Source of the DNA: an uncultured Caldilineaceae bacterium
GTDB lineage: Bacteria > Chloroflexota > Anaerolineae > Caldilineales > Caldilineaceae
NCBI GenBank assembly: GCA_951812725.1
Contig: OX638330.1
Span: 1,054,001-1,118,000 of the forward strand
DNA: 64,000 nucleotides
Direction of reading: 5' to 3'
Positions within the stretch are counted from its first letter, which is position 1. Each line of letters starts with the position of its first letter. The notes under the pieces are model-generated. The model was given only the letters and a program-made list of their open reading frames with translations, was not told where the DNA came from and did not search any database. Below, piece by piece: positions 55,032 to 64,000 of the stretch. The position numbers and the translations under genes were made by a program.

Positions 55032-55831
55032 GCCGGCTTCCTTTCCGGCTCCTGGCCCCCTTCGCTGATGCGAAGCTCCTCTCGCACTTGCGTTTCCAGC
55101 TCGAAGAAGCGCACGCTGCTGCGCGTATCCGCATTGCGAGGCTGAGGCAGGTCAATGGCGATATCGGCGGTTATGCGGCCGGGCCGGGCGGACATGACGA
55201 TCACCCGCGTCGAAAGGAAGACAGCTTCGGTGATGCTGTGTGTGACGAAAAGCACGGTAGTATCGGTCTTGCGCCAAATGCTGAGAAGCTCCAGATTCAG
55301 CCGCTCGCGCGTCATCTCGTCCAGCGCGCCGAATGGCTCGTCCATCAGTAGAATCGAAGGTTCGAATGAGAGCGCACGGGCGATGGCCACTCGTTGTTGC
55401 ATCCCCCCCGAGAGCTGCCAGGGGTAGTGTGAAGCAAAGTCGGTAAGCTCCACCAGCTCCAACATAGCCTGCGTGCGCAACTCTTTTTCCGAGCGGCTGT
55501 ACTGCATCAACTCCAGCGGCAACTGTACATTCTTGGCAACGGTGCGCCAGTCGTAAAGTGTCGCGGCCTGGAAGACAATGCCGTAGTCCTGATCGAGCCT
55601 GGCCTGGCTGGCGCTCTTCCCGTTGACGGTGGCGACTCCGAATGAGGGTTGAATCAGATCGCCTACAACGCGCAGCAGCGTCGACTTTCCGCAGCCCGAC
55701 GGCCCGATAAGCGAGATGAATTCGTTCTTCTCAATCTGCAGATTGATCTCTTTAAGCGCGTGCACCTGGTCAGATGCGCCTTCTCCAAAGATCTTTTCGA
55801 CATTGTCGAGAATAACGACGGGTCCGGTCAT
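55028..55831 (-). CDS. ABC transporter ATP-binding protein, SsuB/TauB type
   Basis: A 267-residue ATPase: Walker A GPSGCGKST (43-51), signature LSGGMQQRVAIARAL, Walker B ILLMDEPFGALDE and a switch His in LFVTHS. It belongs to the nitrate/taurine/sulfonate/pyrimidine class. It starts the downstream half of the operon and overlaps the permease gene. Confidence 0.93.
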   Translation of the reverse strand: MTGPVVILDNVEKIFGEGASDQVHALKEINLQIEKNEFISLIGPSGCGKSTLLRVVGDLIQPSFGVATVNGKSASQARLDQDYGIVFQAATLYDWRTVAKNVQLPLELMQYSRSEKELRTQAMLELVELTDFASHYPWQLSGGMQQRVAIARALSFEPSILLMDEPFGALDEMTRERLNLELLSIWRKTDTTVLFVTHSITEAVFLSTRVIVMSARPGRITADIAIDLPQPRNADTRSSVRFFELETQVREELRISEGGQEPERKPA

Positions 55832-56412
55832 GTCAGACCTTTCCGTGGAAGGAGCGGCTGGAACGTGCGAATACAGTAAAGGCCAGAGGCGGCGTCGAGC
55901 CCAGCCGTGGTGTCGATTCTAGCACACGACGGCAATGAGAGACAAGCAGAAAGACGCTATCAGACAGTCCGACGCCAGTGCGAATTCGAGCGTATGCTTC
56001 CCGGCCACGGAGCGCGCGTCAAGGGCGGCCTCAAATTCCTGTCGCCCCCCTATCTTGGCTCTCAAACTTTCAGCCTGAACAGCCAAAGTCCGTGCGACTG
56101 TCGTAACCCGGTCTACAATCCCAATGGGAAGCTATAGACCTGTCAACACCGCTTTTCTCTGCCGAGGAAAGCGAGTCTCTCATAATACTGGTGTGGTCCA
56201 TAGCCGGGCAGGCGCGGTCTGAACTGGCCGCGCCCAGACGCGCCACTCTTTTGTATGGACAACAGTGTCTTTTCGCTGAGATACTATCCTCTTCGACTGT
56301 GTGTTATGATCCGGGAACACTGGGCTGGACGGATCCTACGCCCTGTCGACCCGACAATGGTTACTTACACCTGGAAACTTTCGCCCCACCTTTGCAAGGG
56401 AGAGATACCGCA
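55832..56412. other. Divergent intergenic region, no gene seen
   Basis: The region between the ATPase gene (minus) and the sulfatase gene (plus). It has no credible coding sequence and only weak promoter-like patches (TACTAT at 56282-56287 without a good -35), so no promoter is called. Confidence 0.5.
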
Positions 56413-57900
56413 ATGCCCGACAGATTGCCACACATTCTGATTTTCAACCCGGATCAGTGGCGGGGAGACGTCCTGGGACATGCTGGCAACCCCGCCGCAA
56501 AGACGCCTGTTCTCGACCAATTTGCGCAAACCGAGGGCGTTTCCTTCACCAACGCCTTCTGCCAGAATCCGGTCTGCACGCCCAGCCGCTGCTCGTTCAT
56601 GACCGGCTGGTATCCGCACGTGCGTGGCCATCGCACAATGTTCCACATGTTGCGTCCTGACGAACCCATGCTCCTACGGACCTTGCGACAGAATGGTTAT
56701 CACGTTTGGTGGGGCGGCAAGAACGATGTCGTGCCGGGGCAAAACGGTTACGCCGACTACTGTGATGTGAAGTTTGCACCGCCGCAGCCGGAGCGCCTCA
56801 TGCCGAATCCGCACAGGTTGACAGAGTGGAGAGGCGACCCTGACGGCGACAACTTCTATTCCTTCTACGTTGGCCGTAGTGAGATTCCCGCGGGTGAAAC
56901 GGTTGCCTACGATTCCGACTGGGCGATGGTAGAAGGCGCCATCGAGCAGATCGCAAATACGCCCCCGGACCAGCCGCTCTGCATTTACCTGCCCCTGTCC
57001 TACCCGCACCCACCCTACGCGGTCGAGGACCCCTGGTACAGCCAGATCGACCCGGCCCGCATTCCAGAGCGCACACCGACGCCAAACGAAGCAAACGGCG
57101 GATGGGCCGGCTTACCCAGCCTGATGAAGGGCATTTACGAAGGCCAGCAGATGCAGGGCTGGTCGGAAGAACGTCTGCGGGAGCTGCGGCGCACATACTA
57201 CGGCATGTGCGCGCGGGTGGATCACCAGTTCGGCTTGGTCCTGGAGGCGCTGAAGAATGCCGGCATGTACGATGACACGCTGGTATTCTTTTTTTCGGAT
57301 CATGGTGACTTCACCGGAGATTATGGTCTGGTCGAGAAGACCCAGAACACCTTTCAAGACTGTCTGACCCGCGTTCCGTTGCTGGTCAAACCACCTTCGG
57401 GAACGCCGGTTACGCCCCATGTTTCCAATGCAATGGTGGAATTGATAGATTTTCCTGCAACGGTGTATGCACTGACCGGAATCGAGGCAGGGTACGACCA
57501 CTTCGGCCACTCACTGCTTCCCTTGCTCGCAGGAGAAACCGAGACGCACCGCGATGCCGTATTCTGCGAGGGCGGACGTAGGCGCGGTGAGCGTCAGTGC
57601 ATGGAACTGGAGAGCAATGCCAGCCCCGAGTTTCTCTATTGGCCGCGGTTGCGCCTGCAGGTGGCCGAAGGGCCTGAACACACCAAAGCAGTAATGTGCC
57701 GTACGCAGAATCACAAATATGTACGACGATTCTACGAGCAGGACGAACTCTACGACCTGCAAACAGACCCACGCGAGACGCGCAATCTCATCGATGACGC
57801 TGCTTACGCCGAAGTGCTGGCGTCGCTAAAGGAGCGTATGTTGCAGTGGTTTATGGAGACCAGCGATGTAGTGCCGCATGAACCGGACAGGCGGCAATGA
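56413..57900 (+). CDS. Type I sulfatase (arylsulfatase/choline-sulfatase-like)
   Basis: A 495-residue sulfatase from ATG at 56413. Cys55 in CTPSR is the residue converted to formylglycine; VGHNVAH-like metal ligands are replaced here by NPDQWRGD at the N-terminus, and FFFSDHGD supplies the second metal-binding Asp and His. No signal peptide is seen, so it may be cytoplasmic. It lies on the opposite strand between the two halves of the importer/dihydropyrimidinase operon, with a 22-bp gap to the permease stop. Confidence 0.9.
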   Translation: MPDRLPHILIFNPDQWRGDVLGHAGNPAAKTPVLDQFAQTEGVSFTNAFCQNPVCTPSRCSFMTGWYPHVRGHRTMFHMLRPDEPMLLRTLRQNGYHVWWGGKNDVVPGQNGYADYCDVKFAPPQPERLMPNPHRLTEWRGDPDGDNFYSFYVGRSEIPAGETVAYDSDWAMVEGAIEQIANTPPDQPLCIYLPLSYPHPPYAVEDPWYSQIDPARIPERTPTPNEANGGWAGLPSLMKGIYEGQQMQGWSEERLRELRRTYYGMCARVDHQFGLVLEALKNAGMYDDTLVFFFSDHGDFTGDYGLVEKTQNTFQDCLTRVPLLVKPPSGTPVTPHVSNAMVELIDFPATVYALTGIEAGYDHFGHSLLPLLAGETETHRDAVFCEGGRRRGERQCMELESNASPEFLYWPRLRLQVAEGPEHTKAVMCRTQNHKYVRRFYEQDELYDLQTDPRETRNLIDDAAYAEVLASLKERMLQWFMETSDVVPHEPDRRQ

Positions 57901-57921
57901 GGTTGACTTGTGGTTTCGGCG

Positions 57922-58839
57922 TTACGATTCTGAGACCTGCCTCTGCACGACAAGACGTTCCAACAACGAGATGACGAGGAAAAAGACCATGCCTGTGAGT
58001 GAGGCAAACAGAATCGAGGCCCACAATTTCTCCGGCCCAGTGGCGTAGTACTGGTTGAAGTTGAGGATCACCCGGCCCAGGCCGTCGGCAATTCCGCTGG
58101 GCAATTCGCCAATGATGGCGCCTACTACGCTTGCCGTAGCCGATACTTTGAGGGCGGTGAAAATGTAGGGCAAGGCTGCGGGAACACGCAGCTTCCACAG
58201 TATGTCCCATGACGATGCCGCGTACGAGTGCATCAGCTCGACTGCGGTGGGCTCCGGTGACCTCAACCCCTGTAGCGTGTTGATCGTCACTGGGAAAAAG
58301 GTCAGATAAGCGGCGATAACCGCCACGGAGAACCAACTGCCGCCTAACCATATGACAACCATTGGCGCAATTGCCAGCAGGGGAACGGTCTGCGATGCCA
58401 CCACATAGGGCAGCATTCCCCGCTCCAGCAGCCCCGAGTGCGCGAAGGCAACGCCAAGGGCAAAGCCGAGGCCCCCGCCGATAAGGAACCCAGCCACGGC
58501 CTCCTGCAGAGTAAAGAGCGAGGCCCGCAATAAAATTGTCAGCAGGATTGTGTCACTGCCCCGCCGCGGCGGCTGGAAAATCGTCGCCAGGATGTCCCAC
58601 AAGTGGGGCATGGCACGGTCGTCAGCGCGCACCGGCAACTTCACCTCGCACAGACCGACTGACCCGCACAGCACGCCCATCGGCTTGTCAACTTCTGCCA
58701 CTACAGGTACTGTCCCCCGCAGGAAAGCGCCCCCTGGTGCGCCGAGCAGCTTATATGCTTCCCAAAACAACCCCAGCAGCAGAATGATGACTATGAAATA
58801 GCCGATCGCGTTGAGTTTCGGAACTCCGGCCGGCTTCAC
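57922..58839 (-). CDS. ABC permease, SsuC-type, second permease of the locus
   Basis: A 305-residue permease with GTG start in a GTGA overlap with the dihydropyrimidinase gene, GGAGG four bases before. As in the other permease, the first membrane segment is followed by about 60 hydrophilic residues containing two Cys (GVLCGSVGLCE) before the second segment. The EAA-type loop (VELMHSYAASSWDILWKLRVP) is normal. It is a paralogue of 54087-55031 and the two may form a heterodimeric channel. Confidence 0.88.
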   Translation of the reverse strand: MKPAGVPKLNAIGYFIVIILLLGLFWEAYKLLGAPGGAFLRGTVPVVAEVDKPMGVLCGSVGLCEVKLPVRADDRAMPHLWDILATIFQPPRRGSDTILLTILLRASLFTLQEAVAGFLIGGGLGFALGVAFAHSGLLERGMLPYVVASQTVPLLAIAPMVVIWLGGSWFSVAVIAAYLTFFPVTINTLQGLRSPEPTAVELMHSYAASSWDILWKLRVPAALPYIFTALKVSATASVVGAIIGELPSGIADGLGRVILNFNQYYATGPEKLWASILFASLTGMVFFLVISLLERLVVQRQVSES

Positions 58840-60242
58840 AATACCTCCGCGAACGGCTTGCGCCGCAAGAAGCGCCCGCTGCCAGCGGCGCCCAACCAGC
58901 TGTCACCGTCGACAATTACCTGACCGCGCAGAAGGACCTTATCGGCCCAGCCCCGCACGTGCATGCCCTCGTAAACGTTGTAGTCGGTACGCATGTGGTG
59001 CGTTGTCGCCGAGATCGTGTGTTCCTTGTCTGCATCCCAGACGACGATGTCAGCGTCGGAGCCAACCGCGATTGTGCCTTTACGGGGATATAGTCCGAAG
59101 ATTTTGGCCGGGTTGGTGCTTGTAATCTCGACAAACCGGTTGGCGTTGTAGTGGCCGCCGCCCACGCCAGCATGCCACATCACCGGCATTCGATCCTCGA
59201 TGCCGGGCATGCCGTTGGGGATCTGGTGAAAGCCTTCCCGGCCCAACTCTTTACCGGCAATGCGACCGTCAACACCGCCCTCATACCAGAATGGGCAGTG
59301 ATCGGTGGAGATTGCCTGCAGCCCATCGTTCGCCAGCTCCTTCCAGAGAATGGCTGCATCCTTGGGCTGCCGTACCGGCGGCGAGCAGACGTATTTGGCG
59401 CCCTCGTAACCGGGCTTGGCAAGGTCCTCTTCGAAGACAAACAGATACTGCGTACAGGTTTCACCCATCACGTCGAAGCCTTTGGCCCTGCCCAGCGCAA
59501 GTTGCTCGACCGCCTCTTCGCAGGTTACGTGGACGACATATAGAGAAGCGCCGCTGATGCCAGCCAGGGCAACCGCCCGTCCAGTCGCCTCGGCTTCAGC
59601 CATTGCGGGATGGGCCGTAGCATGGTACTTAGGTGCCGTCTTGCCTTCGTTCAGAAGCCGCGTCGTCAAGTCGGCAATCACATCTCCATTCTCCGCGTGG
59701 ACCATGACCAGCAGACCATGCTCAGCCGCAACCTGCATCGCGCGAAACAGAGTCGTGTCGTCGACTTGGAATAGCCCCTTATACGCCATGAACAGCTTGA
59801 GACTGGTAATACCCTCATCGACAACAGATGGGATCTCCGCCATCACATCATCGCGCAGGTCAGTGATCGCAACGTGAAATCCGTAATCTATCGCAGCTTT
59901 CCCTTCCGCCTTGGCGTGCCAGGTTTCTATCCCCTCCTTGAGCGAGCCGCCCACCGGCTGGATGACAAAGTCAATGTGGGTAGTGGTTGCGCCAAAGGCC
60001 GCGGCGCGATGGCCTGTAAAAAAGTCGTCCGAGGAGACAGTGCCGCCGAATGGCAGCTCCAGATGTGTATGCACGTCGATGCCGCCGGGCAGGAGGAGCT
60101 TTCCTGTGGCGTCGATCACCTCTGCGCCCTCAGTGGGCAACTCTAGCCCGATCAGCGCTATCTTTTCGTCCTCGATCAGTAGGTCGGCCTGCACGCTGTC
60201 AGCGGCTGTGACGATAGTTCCGTTCTTAATCACTGTTGGCAT
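58836..60242 (-). CDS. Dihydropyrimidinase/D-hydantoinase
   Basis: A 468-residue cyclic amidohydrolase from ATG at 60242 (GGAGG about nine bases upstream). His58 and His60 (DVHTH), the carboxylated Lys149 (SLKLFMAYKG) and later His blocks (MVHAENGD, YVVHVTCEEA, STDHCPFWY) bind the two zincs; the substrate loop region is of normal length. It opens dihydrouracil or hydantoin rings. The neighbouring nitrilase-fold enzyme provides the next step. Confidence 0.92.
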   Translation of the reverse strand: MPTVIKNGTIVTAADSVQADLLIEDEKIALIGLELPTEGAEVIDATGKLLLPGGIDVHTHLELPFGGTVSSDDFFTGHRAAAFGATTTHIDFVIQPVGGSLKEGIETWHAKAEGKAAIDYGFHVAITDLRDDVMAEIPSVVDEGITSLKLFMAYKGLFQVDDTTLFRAMQVAAEHGLLVMVHAENGDVIADLTTRLLNEGKTAPKYHATAHPAMAEAEATGRAVALAGISGASLYVVHVTCEEAVEQLALGRAKGFDVMGETCTQYLFVFEEDLAKPGYEGAKYVCSPPVRQPKDAAILWKELANDGLQAISTDHCPFWYEGGVDGRIAGKELGREGFHQIPNGMPGIEDRMPVMWHAGVGGGHYNANRFVEITSTNPAKIFGLYPRKGTIAVGSDADIVVWDADKEHTISATTHHMRTDYNVYEGMHVRGWADKVLLRGQVIVDGDSWLGAAGSGRFLRRKPFAEVL

Positions 60243-60320
60243 ATCAAGCTCCTCCGCGACCAACCAGCCCAAGCTGGGTTCATCATTAGTCAAATGCGAG
60301 CCACGCTCTCTCCGTTGCAA

Positions 60321-61193
60321 TCATGCTGCTACGATCTTGTCGTACATGTCCGGCCGCCGGTCGCGCAGGAACTGCCAAGTGTCCCGCACCTCCTTAATCA
60401 GATCCAAGTCCAGATCGCGGATGACCAACTCCTCCGCGTAGGGATCTGCCTGGCCCGGAAGATCTTCGCGTTCGCCCAGCGTCGTCACGAACTCGCCCCG
60501 CGGCGTGCAGAAATAGCTCTGGCCGTAAAAGTCGTTTTCCCCCAACTCTGCTTCAACGCCGACACGGTTGATGGTGCCGACGAAATAGCCATTGGCGATA
60601 GCGTGACTGGTCTGCTCGATGCGCCACAGGTGCTGCGAAAGACCGCGTGAGGTGGCGGACGGTATGAATACAATTTCCGCGCCATTAAGACCTAACATGC
60701 GCGCGCCTTCCGGGAAATGACGGTCGTAGCATATGTATACCCCAACCTTGCCCACGGCCGTGTCAAAAACAGGGTAGCCGAGATTCCCCGGGCGGAAGTA
60801 GAACTTCTCCCAAAAGCCTGGCAAATGAGGCAAGTGCGTCTTGCGGTATTTGCCCAGGTAGCTGCCGTCGGCATCGATAACGGCCGCGGTGTTGTAGTAG
60901 AGGCCTGGCTGGTCCTCTTCATATAGAGGGACGATCAGCACCATTTTCGTTTCAGCAGCCAGGTTCTGCATCCGTTCTGTGATCGGGCCGCCAGGAATGC
61001 GTTCGGCCAGACCGTACCACTGTGGGTCCTGCACCTGGCAGAAATATGGACCGTGAAAGAGCTCCTGGAAGCAGAAAATCTGCACGCCCTGTTCTGCGGC
61101 CTGGCGGGCGTACATCTCGTGCTTCTGGATCATAGACTCCTGGTCGCCGCTCCACGAAGCCTGAAGCAGCGCACCGCGGATGATGCGGGACAT
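60321..61193 (-). CDS. Nitrilase-superfamily hydrolase, beta-ureidopropionase/N-carbamoylase-like
   Basis: A 290-residue C-N hydrolase. ATG at 61193 has AGGAGG eight bases before it. The catalytic triad is Glu44 (FQELF), Lys118 (YRKTHLPH) and Cys155 (YICYDRHFPEG). Its order next to dihydropyrimidinase fits hydrolysis of N-carbamoyl-beta-alanine or an N-carbamoyl amino acid. It is the probable first gene of the minus-strand operon. Confidence 0.9.
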   Translation of the reverse strand: MSRIIRGALLQASWSGDQESMIQKHEMYARQAAEQGVQIFCFQELFHGPYFCQVQDPQWYGLAERIPGGPITERMQNLAAETKMVLIVPLYEEDQPGLYYNTAAVIDADGSYLGKYRKTHLPHLPGFWEKFYFRPGNLGYPVFDTAVGKVGVYICYDRHFPEGARMLGLNGAEIVFIPSATSRGLSQHLWRIEQTSHAIANGYFVGTINRVGVEAELGENDFYGQSYFCTPRGEFVTTLGEREDLPGQADPYAEELVIRDLDLDLIKEVRDTWQFLRDRRPDMYDKIVAA

Positions 61194-61315
61194 TGGAGGT
61201 CCTCCTGTCACTCTGGCAAGAAAGTGATTTGCAAAAGTCAGAAGCGCTTAAATCCGGTTTGGGCCCTGTCGGGGTCTGCAGGCACTGGTCGCGTAGACTT
61301 ACCTCAACCGAATCT

Positions 61316-62143
61316 CTAGTCAAGTTCCTCGAGCATGTGGGCAAACCCCATCGTACGCAACTCCTGAGTCACGTAGTGGAGGACGCTCTCTTCCATCGCG
61401 CGCGGGTAGCCCACATTCCACTGCTCGCAGATAGCCGGGCCGTAATCGCGCATATTTCTGGCCAGACGCAACGGAAATCGAGCCGCCTCTTCAAGCGGCA
61501 GATTGGTCAGTGTCACGGCCTCTTCCACACGCCTACGGTGGTCAGGTAGAAGAAAACTGTTCAGAGCCTTAACGCCCCGGTCCTTCCGCCGTCCGCTTGC
61601 CGCGCAGAGTACGTTTGTGAGATGCAGAAGGATAATCGAGTTGCCCGCCGCGGCGACCAGTTTTTCGTTGCGGCCCACGACAACGGGCAGCATAGCAACA
61701 CAACGCCAGAATTCTGGAATCTCTCTGCGCAATAGCTCCTCGGCCCCTTCCCGAGTGAGAGCACACCCAGGATTCGGCTGCCACACCAGTGAATTTTCCT
61801 CTCTGTAGAGAACACGCGTCTCGCCCTCAGTCACTTCGGCGTACGCACCACTGTGCAGCCAAACATCCAAACGCATGGCTTCGTCGGTCATGGCATTGAC
61901 CATCCGGCCGTCGAACATCAGGCGTATGAAGACCAGCGGACGGATCTGACCCAGCCAACTATCGACCTCCCCGCGAAACTCGTCGAGCGCGTTGTCATCG
62001 ATCAGCAGATGGGCATCCACGTCGCTCCACCGGTCAGCCATCTCTTTTCCGAAACTGCCGCCCAGCCACGCAGCGCGAACACGGGAATCGGCTTCGACTT
62101 TGGCGGCGAGCGCGTCAATGAAACAGTCCTGCGCCGTCGTCAT
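61316..62143 (-). CDS. Nucleotidyltransferase-domain protein, possibly aminoglycoside-nucleotidyltransferase-like
   Basis: A 275-residue protein. LGGSFGKEMADRWSDVDAHLL is a GS-x(9-12)-D-x-D nucleotidyltransferase motif; the C-terminal helical part resembles the aminoglycoside/streptomycin nucleotidyltransferase region. Overlaps the molybdenum-enzyme gene by four bases (ATGA at 62140-62143), so it is co-expressed with it, an unusual pairing. Substrate unknown. Confidence 0.75.
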   Translation of the reverse strand: MTTAQDCFIDALAAKVEADSRVRAAWLGGSFGKEMADRWSDVDAHLLIDDNALDEFRGEVDSWLGQIRPLVFIRLMFDGRMVNAMTDEAMRLDVWLHSGAYAEVTEGETRVLYREENSLVWQPNPGCALTREGAEELLRREIPEFWRCVAMLPVVVGRNEKLVAAAGNSIILLHLTNVLCAASGRRKDRGVKALNSFLLPDHRRRVEEAVTLTNLPLEEAARFPLRLARNMRDYGPAICEQWNVGYPRAMEESVLHYVTQELRTMGFAHMLEELD

Positions 62144-64000
62144 ACCATTTCTCTTGCTGAAGCCTCCGTCACCAGCTCGAAGAGCCGGTTGGGGCTGAGC
62201 GGAATTTCGCGCACTTCCAGTCCGATGTCGCCGAAGGCACTGTCGATCGCCTGGGCAAAGAGCGCGCCTACCGGAATCGCGCCGGCCTCGCCTGCCCCCT
62301 TCACCCCCAGAGGATTCAACGGCGAAGGCGTCACTACGTGATCGCTCACAATGTTCGGTACATCAAGTGCTGTGGGAAGTAGGTAGTCCATCAAAGACGC
62401 GTTGAGCAGCGCGCCGTTTTCGTCAAAATGCAACTGCTCATAGAAAGCATTGCCGATCCCCTGCGCCACACCGCCCTGGATCTGGCCGTCCAGAATCAGA
62501 GGATTGATCACCTTGCCGCAATCATGCACGACTACATATTTCTCGATCTCAAGATTGAATGTATCTGGGTCCACTCTCAGGATCACTGCGTGGACGCCGG
62601 AAGCAGTCGCGCCCCGTTCCGGTCCAAAATACTCTGTGGCCTCCAGCCCCGGTTCCGTCCCGGGCTTGACTCCGCCGCGCATGGGGTTTGCCTCAACTGC
62701 CAGTTGACCGAGTGAGATCGAGGTCTGCGGCACACCCTTGACCTGGACCCGCCCTTCAATCAACTCCAGGTCCTCTTCTGCGGCCTCCAGTTTTTCTCCC
62801 GCCACCTTCAATATCTTCTCTCGAACCTTGGAGGCGGCCGCGTGCATTGCGTTGCCGGCCACCACCGCACCGCGGCTGGCAAACGTGCCCGCCCCCCAGT
62901 AAAAGAGGTCCGTGTCGCCGGTCACGATGTGTATGTCAGAGACTTTCACGCCGATCTGGTCGGCAATAACCTGGGCAAAGCTGGTGTAATGGCCCTGGCC
63001 CTGCGTCCCAATGCCCGTTGCTACGCTTATTTTGCCGCTCGATTCGACCGTCACCCTCGCGCCCTCGTACGGCCCGATTCCCGTGCCCTCAACGTAGCTG
63101 ACGACGCCAATGCCGACCCGCTCGCCCGCGGCTCTCCGCTTCGGCTGTTCCTCCCGCACGAACGCCTCGTACCCGACCAGGTCAAGGGCACGGTCCAGGG
63201 CCGGCTCATAGTTGCCGCTGTCGTAGATCAGCTGCGTAAAATCCTGAAATACGATGTCGTTTGCGTAGGGAAACTGCTCGGGTTGGATGTAGTTCTTGCG
63301 ACGAATCTCCATCGGGTCAATCGCCAGCTCTTTGGCGGCAATGTCCAACAGCCGCTCCATCACAAAAACGCCGTGTTGACGACCGGCGCCCCGGTAGGGC
63401 GTTACGATCGGTTTGTTGGTGAAAATACTTGTGAACTCGGAATGATAGTTGGGCACAACATAAGGGCCCAGAAGGGTACATTGGCTGCTCACGGGAACGG
63501 TTAGGCCATAGGGCGCGTAGGCGCCGGCGTCGTGCAGAAATACATCCTTCACGCCAAGTACCGTGCCGTCCTCCTTGAGAGCGATTGTGGCATCGTGCAC
63601 CTGCCCCCGTTCCTGCGTCGTGGCATAGAAATTCTCTTCCCGGTCCTCGATCCACTTCAGCGGGCGGCCCAACTGCATCGTGGCCCAGGCCAGCAGGACC
63701 TCCTCCGGATAAAACATCATGATCTTGGGACCGAAGCCCCCGCCGATGAACGGGGCAATAACCCTAACCTGGTGCTCGGACAGCCCCAGCATTGCCGCCA
63801 GCCCATTGCGGATGGCGATGGGCGCCTGGGTCGTGTCCCAGATCGTCATATGCTGACTCTTTTCCTCCCAGTTGGCGACGATGCCCCGGTTTTCCATTGC
63901 CGCCGCCGTGCCTCGGTCGTAACTGAAACGGCGCCGGACGATCAGGTCGGCATCGGCCTCCGCCTGCACCCAGTTTCCTTTGGCCTGGGTCACCCGCGCG
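62140..64000 (-). CDS. Molybdenum hydroxylase large subunit (xanthine dehydrogenase/CoxL family), partial
   Basis: At least 619 residues, continuing past the window edge; the N-terminal alpha/beta-hammerhead part is missing, so the true start lies outside. Molybdopterin-binding blocks are present: PFIGGGFGPK, TPYRGAGRQHGVFVMERLLD, and QGQGHYTSFAQV, and the catalytic Glu lies in GVKGAGEAGA. The cofactor is molybdopterin cytosine dinucleotide in relatives. The substrate is not known; carbon monoxide dehydrogenase's AYxCSFR loop is not seen. Confidence 0.88.
   Translation of the reverse strand, partial: ARVTQAKGNWVQAEADADLIVRRRFSYDRGTAAAMENRGIVANWEEKSQHMTIWDTTQAPIAIRNGLAAMLGLSEHQVRVIAPFIGGGFGPKIMMFYPEEVLLAWATMQLGRPLKWIEDREENFYATTQERGQVHDATIALKEDGTVLGVKDVFLHDAGAYAPYGLTVPVSSQCTLLGPYVVPNYHSEFTSIFTNKPIVTPYRGAGRQHGVFVMERLLDIAAKELAIDPMEIRRKNYIQPEQFPYANDIVFQDFTQLIYDSGNYEPALDRALDLVGYEAFVREEQPKRRAAGERVGIGVVSYVEGTGIGPYEGARVTVESSGKISVATGIGTQGQGHYTSFAQVIADQIGVKVSDIHIVTGDTDLFYWGAGTFASRGAVVAGNAMHAAASKVREKILKVAGEKLEAAEEDLELIEGRVQVKGVPQTSISLGQLAVEANPMRGGVKPGTEPGLEATEYFGPERGATASGVHAVILRVDPDTFNLEIEKYVVVHDCGKVINPLILDGQIQGGVAQGIGNAFYEQLHFDENGALLNASLMDYLLPTALDVPNIVSDHVVTPSPLNPLGVKGAGEAGAIPVGALFAQAIDSAFGDIGLEVREIPLSPNRLFELVTEASAREMV

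Overview
The window looks like bacterial chromosome from a GC-rich, didermless-type environmental lineage, most likely Chloroflexota (Caldilineaceae/Anaerolineae-like). This placement is inferred from gene style: Tat-type lipoprotein solute-binding proteins, a subtilase with a Thr/Pro-rich tail, a secreted LysM-PA14 protein with long Trp-rich repeats, a Uma2 protein, and many Gfo/Idh/MocA, SDR and phytanoyl-CoA dioxygenase genes. No rRNA, tRNA, CRISPR or phage structural genes were seen.

Layout. 0.4-12.3 kb (+): a peptide/oligosaccharide-type (Dpp/Opp) ABC importer with two paralogous solute-binding lipoproteins, two permeases and two ATPases, bracketed by two beta-propeller proteins. 12.4-14.5 kb (-): a small PH-like membrane protein and a P-loop ATPase fused to an OmpR-type winged helix. 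14.6-19.8 kb (-): a tight, mostly overlapping six-gene operon of uncharacterised membrane proteins, a zinc-ribbon membrane protein and a MutL/GlmL-like protein; this is the best candidate here for an undescribed system. 20-26 kb (+): a sugar/polyol catabolism cluster (isomerase, SDR, two Gfo/Idh enzymes, PhyH) containing a VapBC module. 26-30 kb (-): MurJ and the LysM-PA14 protein. 30.3-32.4 kb (+): DUF2905 protein, methyltransferase and a broken APC permease. 32.4-35.6 kb (-): acyl-CoA dehydrogenase, SDR and AAC(3)-like acetyltransferase. 35.7-39.3 kb (+): gatC-gatA behind a strong promoter and a probable attenuator, then an aminotransferase. 39.4-49.8 kb: subtilase, D-aminoacylase-like amidohydrolase, tyrosine recombinase, two glycosyltransferases, a lipoprotein, a DegT aminotransferase and a Gfo/Idh enzyme. 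50-64 kb (mostly -): isomerase, NmrA-like and Uma2 genes, then a probable reductive pyrimidine/hydantoin degradation locus (beta-ureidopropionase-like, dihydropyrimidinase-like, NMT1-type ABC importer) with a sulfatase on the other strand, and finally a nucleotidyltransferase and a molybdenum hydroxylase large subunit cut by the window edge.

The most solid new observation is a family of three ~290-bp non-coding elements (31461-31753, 49806-50091, 53791-54079). Each has short terminal inverted repeats ending like GTAGCTAC/GTAACTAC and is flanked by an 8-bp direct repeat (7/8, 8/8 and 8/8 identical), so they are miniature transposable elements, plausibly mobilised by an IS66-family transposase. 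One copy sits inside the APC permease pseudogene and one lies inside the pyrimidine-type ABC operon. Their cores keep a branched fold whose variable hairpin differs in sequence but stays self-complementary.

Product calls rest on motifs and family recognition by eye; no searches were run. Start codons were chosen from ribosome-binding sites, overlaps and family lengths, and several are GTG or TTG.
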